Of a stretch of 7,659 nucleotides of DNA, positions 1 through 5,166 are shown in pieces. The stretch's first letter is position 1, and the number at the start of each line of letters is the position of its first letter. The position numbers and the translations under genes were made by a program. The notes beneath the pieces are model-generated. The model was not told the DNA's origin and searched no databases. It saw only the letters and a program-made list of their open reading frames with translations. This DNA comes from Kiritimatiellia bacterium (lineage in GTDB: Bacteria > Verrucomicrobiota > Kiritimatiellia > RFP12 > UBA1067), in the NCBI GenBank assembly GCA_900771305.1, contig CAAGNL010000097.1, positions 1 through 7,659 of the forward strand, in the 5' to 3' direction.

Positions 1-1
1 C

Positions 2-262
2 GACATCTATCTGAGCCTCCACGACCTCAACCCTCGCCGCTTCCGGACGGGGGAGGACGCCATCGAGGCGCTTCTGGCCGGGACGATCGACGCTGTCTTC
101 TATGATGCCGTGCCCCTGCGCCATGCCGCGGCGAAAAGTGGCGGCAAGCTGAGCGTGACGCCGCTTGAAACACGCGAGAACTACGCGATCGCCGTCCGCA
201 AGGGACAGCCCAGGTTGCTCGCCGTCTGCAACGAGGTCGTTCGGGAGGTTCTGAAGAAATGA
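2..262 (+). CDS. Family 3 extracellular solute-binding protein, C-terminal part (5' end outside window)
   Basis: An open frame enters from the left edge and gives 86 residues before the TGA at 260-262. The text fits the C-terminal half of lobe I of a family 3 periplasmic binding protein (SBP_bac_3, amino-acid or opine type). It has an 'AIEALLAGTIDAVFYD' segment, the usual place where the domain returns to the first lobe, followed by 'ENYAIAVRKGQP' and a terminal helix ending EVLKK. Such proteins bind small ligands in the periplasm and hand them to an ABC permease or to a membrane sensor. The stop overlaps the ATG of the next gene (ATGA, 259-262), so the two are probably translationally coupled. 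Since the next gene is a membrane sensor, a sensory role is plausible but inferred. Ligand and signal peptide cannot be judged because the N-terminus is missing. Confidence 0.75.
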   Translation, partial: DIYLSLHDLNPRRFRTGEDAIEALLAGTIDAVFYDAVPLRHAAAKSGGKLSVTPLETRENYAIAVRKGQPRLLAVCNEVVREVLKK

Positions 263-2262
263 CGCTTCCGCGCAGATTGGCCCTTAAGCTTGCCCTCTCC
301 GTGCTGGTGGCTTTTGTGGTCGTGCTGATTCCCCTGTGGTTCCTGCAGGACTACATGGCGGAACGGGATGCCTACCAGGAGATTTCGGAGACCCTGGAGA
401 ACGTATTGTCCGACATGGACGATCAGGCCGATGCCTACTTGATCCGCATGGCCATGACCGTCCGCGACGCCGTGAAGGAGATGGACGATCTCTCGGTGCC
501 GAAGCTACGCGCGTTGGCCGATAGCCTGGGCGTGGACGAGATCTGCCTGGTCGACGCCAACGGCATTCTCACGCACAGCGCCCGTGCAGAGGACATCGGC
601 CTCGATTTCAACAAGCTCGGCGGGCAGGCCGCCGAGTTTCTCTGCCTGCTCAAGGACAAGACGGAGTTCGCGCAGCCATTCTGCCAGATTTCCCTCAAGG
701 ACAGAAACGAGTCGCGCAAATATGTCGGCGTGTGGCGCCCCGAGGGGGGCTTTGTCCAGGTGGGCTGCCTGGCGCCGACGCTCCGTGCGCTCATCCAGTC
801 CGAGCTCACGGGAATTACCCATAACTGGCATGTCGGCGCCCATGGCTCGATCTTCGTGGTGACGCAGGCCGGACGAATCATCTCCGCGACGGATCCCGAA
901 CTGGATGGTTCGCTCTGGAAGACCCCGGGGAACGATATGTACTGGAGGTCCGCGGAACGCGACGGGTTCATCGTCTATGGTGTGGTGCCCAAGACCTCGG
1001 CCGCCATTGAGCGAAACGTGTCGCTGGGCATCGGTTCCGTCTTCGTTGGATCCGCTCTGATTCTGCTGACCATCTTCGTGGCCTTTGTCATTGCCGGCTT
1101 CGTCAAGGCGCAGATGGCTGCCCAGGCCGCAAAGGACATGGCGATGGCGAAGGAAATCCAGGAGGGGGCTCTGCCACGGACCTTCCCGCCGTTCCCGGAC
1201 GTGAAGGAGTTCGACGTCTACGCCCAGATGCGGACGGCAAAGGAGGTCGGCGGCGACTTCTACGACTTCTACTTCGTCGGGGCGGGACATGTGCTCTTTC
1301 TGATCGCCGATGTGAGCGGGAAGGGCGTTCCCGCGGCGCTTTTCATGATGAAGGCGAAGTCCACGGTCAAGAGCCTGGCGTCGACGGGGCGACCGATCGC
1401 CGAGGTGATCACCGCCGCGAACGACGCACTCTGCGAAGGCAATGACGCGAACATGTTCGTGACCCTCTGGGCAGGCGTTCTCGAAATCGCGACCGGACGC
1501 GTGACCTATGTGAATGCGGGGCATAACCTGCCGTTCATCAGATCTGCCGACGGGTCGGTGGAGATGTTGAAGGGGACGCGCGGACTCGTGCTCGGCGCCA
1601 TGCCCGGCATCCGCTATGCGTCCGACGAATTCTTCCTGGAGGCGGGGGCGGATCTCTATCTCTACACGGACGGCATCACCGAGCAGCCGGATCCAACGGG
1701 GGAGATGTTCGAGGAGAAGCAGGTGCAGAAGATATTGGAGGGTGAGCCCGTCGCGTTGAAGACGGTCTGCGAACGCATGCAGAAAGCCGTGGATGACCAC
1801 GCCGCCGCCGTCGAACAGGCGGATGACTGCACGCAGCTGATTCTGAGATATCGTGGAGGCGAAGAGAAAATGAACAAGACGTATGTTCCGACAATGGAGG
1901 ATCTCGCGAAGGCCACGGCCGATCTGGAAGCCGCCCTGGAGGAGGTCCCGCTCAAGACGAAGATGCAGCTAATGGTCGCGGCGGACGAGATCTTCGCGAA
2001 CATCGTCCGCTATTCGCACGCCACCCAGTGGTCGCTCAAGGTGGAGTTCGCCGAGCATCCGAAATCCGTGCGCCTCACGTTCACCGACGATGGCGCGGCC
2101 TTCGATCCCCTGGAAATCCGCGATCCGGACACGACGCTCGCGGCGGAGGACCGCCAGGTCGGCGGACTGGGAATCTTCATCGTGAAGAAGACGATGTCCC
2201 CCGTCACCTATCAACGCAAGGACGGGCGCAACGTGTTGACGATGGCCAAGACGCTTGACTGA
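259..2262 (+). CDS. Membrane sensor PP2C (SpoIIE/RsbU-type) phosphatase fused to an RsbW-like GHKL kinase domain
   Basis: A 667-aa inner-membrane signalling protein. Residues 10-30 form a first membrane helix. About 31-254 look like a periplasmic double Cache-type sensor, with 'VDEICLVDANGIL' near 91-103 and a second similar strand set near 192-215. Residues 256-282 form the second membrane helix. No clear HAMP domain follows, only a short linker and the 'AKEIQEGALP' helix (297-306) typical of RsbU-type enzymes. The SpoIIE phosphatase domain spans about 297-533 and keeps its metal-binding acids: GGDFYD (331-336), DVSGKG (351-356), NAGHN (419-423), YTDGITE (469-475) and DDCT (522-525). Residues about 545-667 are an HATPase_c_2/RsbW-like domain with N box E577/N581, DDG at 610-612 and GGLGIFIV at 635-642. 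In known systems such proteins control STAS anti-anti-sigma proteins by partner switching. No STAS gene is in the window. The substrate is unknown and both enzyme domains look intact. Confidence 0.9.
   Translation: MTLPRRLALKLALSVLVAFVVVLIPLWFLQDYMAERDAYQEISETLENVLSDMDDQADAYLIRMAMTVRDAVKEMDDLSVPKLRALADSLGVDEICLVDANGILTHSARAEDIGLDFNKLGGQAAEFLCLLKDKTEFAQPFCQISLKDRNESRKYVGVWRPEGGFVQVGCLAPTLRALIQSELTGITHNWHVGAHGSIFVVTQAGRIISATDPELDGSLWKTPGNDMYWRSAERDGFIVYGVVPKTSAAIERNVSLGIGSVFVGSALILLTIFVAFVIAGFVKAQMAAQAAKDMAMAKEIQEGALPRTFPPFPDVKEFDVYAQMRTAKEVGGDFYDFYFVGAGHVLFLIADVSGKGVPAALFMMKAKSTVKSLASTGRPIAEVITAANDALCEGNDANMFVTLWAGVLEIATGRVTYVNAGHNLPFIRSADGSVEMLKGTRGLVLGAMPGIRYASDEFFLEAGADLYLYTDGITEQPDPTGEMFEEKQVQKILEGEPVALKTVCERMQKAVDDHAAAVEQADDCTQLILRYRGGEEKMNKTYVPTMEDLAKATADLEAALEEVPLKTKMQLMVAADEIFANIVRYSHATQWSLKVEFAEHPKSVRLTFTDDGAAFDPLEIRDPDTTLAAEDRQVGGLGIFIVKKTMSPVTYQRKDGRNVLTMAKTLD
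1855..1872 (+). promoter_or_regulatory. Possible internal ribosome binding site and start for the kinase domain alone
   Basis: Inside the phosphatase/kinase gene, GGAGG (1855-1859) stands 10 bases before an in-frame ATG (1870-1872). This lies exactly at the border between the PP2C domain and the RsbW-like domain. Starting there would give a free 130-residue kinase domain (residues 538-667). It may be an active internal start or a relic of two genes that fused. The spacing is slightly long and GGAGG also encodes part of the protein, so chance is possible. Confidence 0.35.
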
Positions 2263-2281
2263 CGAGAAGGGTGGAATTCCG

Positions 2282-2647
2282 ATGAAAACTCCGCAGGAAG
2301 TTGAAGACTATCTCGCCAAGATCCGCAAGACGATCGCGGATTCGCAGGCCGTGATCGATGCGGCCAGTCTTCGCATCCAGGAGACGGACCGTCTGCTCGA
2401 GAGCCAGGGCCTGACGCGCGAGCAGGTGCTGAACTTCAAGGTCACGCCCGAGCATCGTCTGGCCGTCAACGAGGAACTACGCCGCCGCGGACTGCCCCCC
2501 CTCGAGGAAGACGACGCCTCCTCCAGCTTCGATGCCGCAACGGCGGAACTGCGCGGCCAGGCCGATGCCCCCGAATTCGCCCCGGACGACGAACTGGCCG
2601 AGCGTCAGCGCCGCTTCGGAAACTTGATGCACGAATTTCGAATTTGA
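2282..2647 (+). CDS. Small helical protein of unknown function (121 aa)
   Basis: I do not recognise this protein. The ATG at 2282 is preferred over an upstream TTG (2255) because AAGGGTGG (2267-2274) stands 7 bases before it; the TTG would overlap the previous gene. The protein is soluble, with no signal peptide or membrane helix. Residues 4-45 should form one or two amphipathic helices (VEDYLAKIRKTI, then SLRIQETDRLLESQ). A TREQVL..KVT..HR..VNEELRRRGLPPL stretch follows, then an acidic, Ser/Ala-rich and probably flexible part, and a final helix ending RFGNLMHEFRI. It sits 19 bp after the phosphatase/kinase gene and looks co-transcribed with it. The next gene has its own promoter. Its position between a regulator and a secretion cassette could suit a small chaperone or a regulator, but nothing in the sequence proves either. 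Confidence 0.7.
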   Translation: MKTPQEVEDYLAKIRKTIADSQAVIDAASLRIQETDRLLESQGLTREQVLNFKVTPEHRLAVNEELRRRGLPPLEEDDASSSFDAATAELRGQADAPEFAPDDELAERQRRFGNLMHEFRI

Positions 2648-2677
2648 TGTAACCTCTCCTGTGGTTCGTTCGTAGTC
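2648..2677 (+). promoter_or_regulatory. ECF-sigma-type promoter of the coiled-coil gene
   Basis: TGTAACC (2648-2654) begins directly after the stop codon of the preceding gene. After 16 bases comes CGTAGTC (2671-2677). The same pair recurs before two other genes in this window. The -35 TGTAAC and -10 CGTA, about 17 bases apart, match the general ECF sigma promoter pattern (Bacillus SigX TGTAAC; SigW CGTA). The start codon at 2709 lies 31 bases downstream, preceded by AAAGGA at 2696-2701. Confidence 0.6.
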
Positions 2678-2708
2678 GGTGCGTCTAGAAGCATGAAAGG
2701 ACTTTGTC

Positions 2709-3902
2709 ATGAACGTCGCAGTTGAGAATACAGATCGTCTGAACTTTTCCGCGCCTCTGCTGGGGGATTCCGCCCCCGTCGCGACAGGGAAGACTCATCC
2801 CGCCCTGTTCCCCGGTCCCGGGGTGACGGTGACCGAGGTCACCGATTTCCAGCGGCTGATGGATGAACTCAAGATGGCCCAGGAGGAGGAGCGGCAGAAA
2901 CTGACCGTCCGTCAGTTTGCGATTGCCCTTCAGCAGCTCACCGCCCAGAACCTCCATCTGACGGAGGCCCAGACGGCCGCCATTGAAAAGGTGGAGGAGG
3001 CGACCACGGCTCTGGAGGCGGCGAAGAGGGTGGCCGAATCGGCGGCGCAGGAGGTCGCGGAGAAGGGCGAGGCCGTCATTGAAGCCCAGAAGACGGTCGA
3101 CGTGCTCATGGCGGAGCTCGCAAAGCAGTCCCTTTCCGTGGCCGATCTGGAGAAGAACCTGGCCGCTCTGAAGGCGACGCTGGACGGCAAGTCGACCGTG
3201 CTCGACGTGATGATCAAGAATCTGAACGAGCTGGTCGAGGCGCAGAAGAAGTCCCGTGAGGAGCGGGAGAAGGAAATCCGTGCCAAGGAACAAAAGGCCG
3301 AGGAAGAGGCCATCGAGGTGAAGGAGGAGTCCGCCGCGACGAAGGAGGACGAGGAGCTTCAGCGCCAGATCGACGACCTCTCCGCCCAGATCACGGCGCT
3401 TCGGACGGAGATTGCCGGTCTCCAGAGCCAGGCCGATACGCTGTCCGGACAGATTTCGGCTGGGAAAGAGGCGATTTCAGCCCAGAAAACTGCAGTTTCG
3501 GCAGCGCAGGGCGCGCTCAAGAAGGCACAGGACGAGTTGACGGCCGCCCAAACCGCGGCCGCCCTGGCGAAGGGTGTGGTCGAGGCCTCCGAGGCCAACA
3601 TCCAGGCGGCGCTGACCGCCCTGGACAAGGTGAGCCTGGCGGCCGTGGCGGCCGCTCTGGACGCGGCGGTGGTCAAGATCCTGAAGTTGCCGGACGAGAA
3701 TGTGGACGACGACAAGGCCGAAAAGAAGACCGAGTCGATCAAGAAGCTCGCGGAAGACCTTTCCCGGGCAATCGAAGAGAAGAACGACGAAGACCTCGAG
3801 AAGCTCGTCGCCAAGCTGCCGGACGCGCTCAACTGGTTCGCGCGGCACACCGTCACCGATCCCCTGAACGCCGATCTGCCCGACTCCTGCATCCCTGCCT
3901 GA
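2709..3902 (+). CDS. Long coiled-coil protein, candidate T3SS-secreted component
   Basis: A 397-aa protein with AAAGGA seven bases before its ATG. I cannot name its family. The first ~45 residues are poor in charge and rich in Ser, Thr, Pro and Asn, with no classical signal peptide; this resembles type III secretion signals. From about 55 to 300 it is almost continuous predicted coiled coil rich in Ala, Glu, Lys and Gln. A highly charged break lies around 180-216, and regular heptads (LQRQIDDLSAQITAL...) run from about 217. Residues 305-325 are a mildly hydrophobic Ala-rich helix. An acidic helix pair follows, then a non-helical tail with one Cys near the end. It shares its promoter type with the translocator genes. 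Candidates are a hydrophilic translocator/tip protein (LcrV/IpaD role), a filament protein or an effector; coiled coils are too generic to decide. Confidence 0.75.
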   Translation: MNVAVENTDRLNFSAPLLGDSAPVATGKTHPALFPGPGVTVTEVTDFQRLMDELKMAQEEERQKLTVRQFAIALQQLTAQNLHLTEAQTAAIEKVEEATTALEAAKRVAESAAQEVAEKGEAVIEAQKTVDVLMAELAKQSLSVADLEKNLAALKATLDGKSTVLDVMIKNLNELVEAQKKSREEREKEIRAKEQKAEEEAIEVKEESAATKEDEELQRQIDDLSAQITALRTEIAGLQSQADTLSGQISAGKEAISAQKTAVSAAQGALKKAQDELTAAQTAAALAKGVVEASEANIQAALTALDKVSLAAVAAALDAAVVKILKLPDENVDDDKAEKKTESIKKLAEDLSRAIEEKNDEDLEKLVAKLPDALNWFARHTVTDPLNADLPDSCIPA

Positions 3903-3944
3903 CGGGTGGGCAGATCAAATCGTCGTAGGATGCCACATTTTATC

Positions 3945-3961
3945 ACGGAACTGCCGTTTTT
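3945..3961 (+). terminator. Weak candidate intrinsic terminator after the coiled-coil gene
   Basis: ACGG (3945-3948), a five-base loop, then CCGT (3954-3957) running into TTTTT (3957-3961). The stem is only 4 bp, so this is a weak Rho-independent terminator at best. Its position 40 bases after the stop codon is suitable. Confidence 0.3.
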
Positions 3962-3978
3962 AGGGTAAGGATGGGAGA

Positions 3979-4008
3979 TTGACATCAGAGCCTTCGATTA
4001 AGTATAAT
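3979..4008 (+). promoter_or_regulatory. Perfect-consensus sigma-70 promoter without an intact gene
   Basis: TTGACA (3979-3984) and TATAAT (4003-4008) are both exact consensus hexamers, separated by 18 bases; 17 is ideal and 18 is well used. Transcription would run rightwards from about 4015. It would go through a 16-bp palindrome and an SD-like GGAGAGG (4069-4075), then antisense across the truncated AAA gene. No substantial + strand gene follows until 4630. It may make an untranslated RNA, serve the distant chaperone gene, or be the leftover leader of a lost gene. Confidence 0.6.
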
Positions 4009-4039
4009 CTAGGCCGACTGCGGAATGAAGGGGTGAAAA

Positions 4040-4055
4040 TTTCGCCTAGGCGAAA
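4040..4055. repeat. Perfect 16-bp palindrome in the orphan leader
   Basis: TTTCGCCTAGGCGAAA reads identically on both strands (8-bp arms, no spacer). Outer GGG (4031-4033) and CCC (4063-4065) give an imperfect extension. It lies about 25-40 bases after the predicted start of transcription from the consensus promoter, so it could be a repressor operator. It could also be the core of a dispersed repeat. Confidence 0.6.
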
Positions 4056-4496
4056 AATGTTTCCCTTTGGAGAGGATTGAATGACAGAGCCATTTTTTAT
4101 TTCCGGATCTTTGACTTTGACGCTCTTGACAAACTGAATCTCATCAATGAAGATGTAGTACTCCGCCGAATCGACAATCTTCGACCTGATGTATTTCAGC
4201 AACTTTCTCGGGTTGTGGTAGACATAGTTGTCCGCATCGTCGAGCGCGACCTCGATAATATGCGCATCGTCAACCCCAATTGAATTCAAATACGAGCGAT
4301 AGAGGTTAAAAAGCAGAAACGACTTCCCCGAGCGTCTAAGCCCTGTTATGACTTTGACCATCCCATTCAATCGGCGATTAATCAGTCGATTCAAGTAATC
4401 CTGGCGATTTACAGTCACAAAGAAGTGTGCGAAGGGATTTGTGATTGGGGATATCGGATAATTGATTCTTCAAAATGACGGTTTTCGTCGTTGCGG

Positions 4497-4524
4497 ACGC
4501 GGGAATATGATATAATTCCCGCGT
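4497..4524. repeat. 10-bp perfect inverted repeat with TATAAT at its centre
   Basis: ACGCGGGAAT (4497-4506) and ATTCCCGCGT (4515-4524) are exact reverse complements around an 8-base loop, followed by TTT. It could be a terminator for transcripts entering from the left, although the T tract is short. It could also be an operator over a -10 box: TATAAT sits at 4511-4516, with only poor -35 candidates such as TCGTTG at 4488-4493. The rest of the non-coding stretch 4419-4581 shows no gene that I can support. Confidence 0.5.
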
Positions 4525-4581
4525 TTCGCATTCATGGAGGGGCGCGCGGAATCCGTGCCCGAATAAATTTTTCCGAAATCA

Positions 4582-4610
4582 TGTAACCATCCAGGTCGCC
4601 ATCCGTAAAC
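4582..4610 (+). promoter_or_regulatory. ECF-sigma-type promoter of the chaperone-translocator operon
   Basis: TGTAACC (4582-4588), 15 bases, CGTAAAC (4604-4610). It is the same bipartite element as at 2648 and 6248. The chaperone ATG follows 19 bases later with AAGGAG at 4617-4622, so the leader would be very short. Confidence 0.6.
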
Positions 4611-4629
4611 CAGGCAAAGGAGAACAGCA

Positions 4630-5124
4630 ATGGAAAACATCGTTATGGACATCAACAATCCCGAGAGCATCACCGAGGAGAAGATCGCCGCGGCGCTCAA
4701 GGAGATCGGTGAAGGCGCGACCCTGCGTGCTTTGCGCGGCATTTCCGACGAGGAGATGGAGGCGATCTACGCGATGGGCGTCAACTTCTACAAGGCGGGC
4801 AACTACGAGGACGCCGAGAAGGTCTTCAAGTTTCTCACCATGTACGACCACCTGAATTCGCGCTACTGGACGGCGATGGGCTCGCTGCGCCAGGTGCAGC
4901 GCAAGTTCGCCGAGGCGATCGAGGCCTACAAGTTCGCAAGCTTCCTCGACCTCGAGAATCCGAAGCCGATGTACTACGCGGCGGAATGCATGATGGCCCT
5001 CGGCCAGAAGACAGAAGCCCTTGCGGCCCTGGCGGCGCTGGAGCAGTATGCGCCGAAGACGACGGAAAACGGCCGGGCCTACCTCGCCAAGGGTGCGGCG
5101 CTCAAGGCCCTCATTGAAAAGTAG
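4630..5124 (+). CDS. sycD: Type III secretion class II chaperone, LcrH/SycD/SicA family (TPR)
   Basis: A 164-aa soluble cytoplasmic protein, the usual size of this family (about 155-170 aa). It carries three tandem TPR-like repeats at about 42-73, 76-108 and 110-142. Segments typical of LcrH/SycD/IpgC are clear: 'GVNFYKAGNYEDAEKVFKFL', 'YDHLNSRYWTAMGSLRQ', a 'FAEAIEAYKFASFLD' helix, and 'PMYYAAECMMALGQ..EAL'. These chaperones bind the N-terminal region of the two pore-forming translocators through the concave TPR surface, keep them soluble and apart, and in some species also act in regulation. AAGGAG seven bases before the ATG fixes the start. The gene is followed after 42 bases by the hydrophobic translocator, the classic order for T3SS translocon operons. 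Family assignment is firm; which of the two translocators it serves is inferred. Confidence 0.92.
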   Translation: MENIVMDINNPESITEEKIAAALKEIGEGATLRALRGISDEEMEAIYAMGVNFYKAGNYEDAEKVFKFLTMYDHLNSRYWTAMGSLRQVQRKFAEAIEAYKFASFLDLENPKPMYYAAECMMALGQKTEALAALAALEQYAPKTTENGRAYLAKGAALKALIEK

Positions 5125-5133
5125 AACAAAGAG

Positions 5134-5149
5134 ACGGGACGAATCCCGT
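5134..5149 (+). promoter_or_regulatory. Intercistronic hairpin with a four-base loop
   Basis: ACGGGA (5134-5139), loop CGAA, TCCCGT (5144-5149) form a perfect 6-bp stem in the 42-base gap between chaperone and translocator genes. It ends just before AGGAG at 5154-5158. There is no T tract, so it is not a terminator. It may stabilise the mRNA or tune translation of the translocator. Confidence 0.4.
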
Positions 5150-5166
5150 AGACAGGAGATTTGACC

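Larger units (their letters stand above)
3960..4418 (-). pseudogene. Truncated AAA-family ATPase (AAA_14/DUF4143-type), N-terminal fragment
   Basis: The first ~110 residues match the start of the widespread AAA_14/DUF4143 ATPase proteins, which are normally around 400 aa or more. They include a Walker A 'TGLRRSGKS' (25-33) and a Walker B-like 'YIFIDEIQ' (88-95), followed by 'KVKDPEIKNGS', which is also family-like. After about residue 113 (near 4080) the family text stops. The frame then runs backwards through the orphan promoter/leader to a chance stop at 3960-3962. The sensor motifs, the rest of the ATPase core and the C-terminal domain are missing. The start is a GTG (4418) with no clear ribosome binding site; the frame is open upstream to 4469 without an ATG. 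GC is about 43% over 4081-4320, well below the flanking genes. This looks like a transferred gene that was cut and is decaying. Confidence 0.7.

Noticed and set aside
505..1800. 431-aa open frame on the minus strand
   Set aside because: It is antisense to the well-supported phosphatase gene. Its Arg/His/Leu-rich composition is typical of the reverse frame of GC-rich genes, and it shows no domain.
2255..2281. TTG start extending the 121-aa protein
   Set aside because: It overlaps the previous gene and has no ribosome site, whereas the ATG at 2282 has AAGGGTGG at proper spacing.
2685..3313. Two minus-strand frames (202 and 127 aa) opposite the coiled-coil gene
   Set aside because: Leu/Arg- and Ser/Phe-rich mirrors of a coiled-coil coding strand; no start signals.
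4081..4137. 18-codon + strand frame after the orphan leader (MTEPFFIS...)
   Set aside because: It has a good SD, but most of it is antisense to conserved AAA codons. More likely a chance frame at a recombination junction than a gene.
5122..5153. Fourth ECF-type promoter before sctE (CGTAGAC at 5147-5153)
   Set aside because: The -10-like half is present, but TGTAACC is absent; the nearest TAGAAC (5122-5127) is 19 bases away. The CGTAGAC overlaps the right arm of a hairpin.
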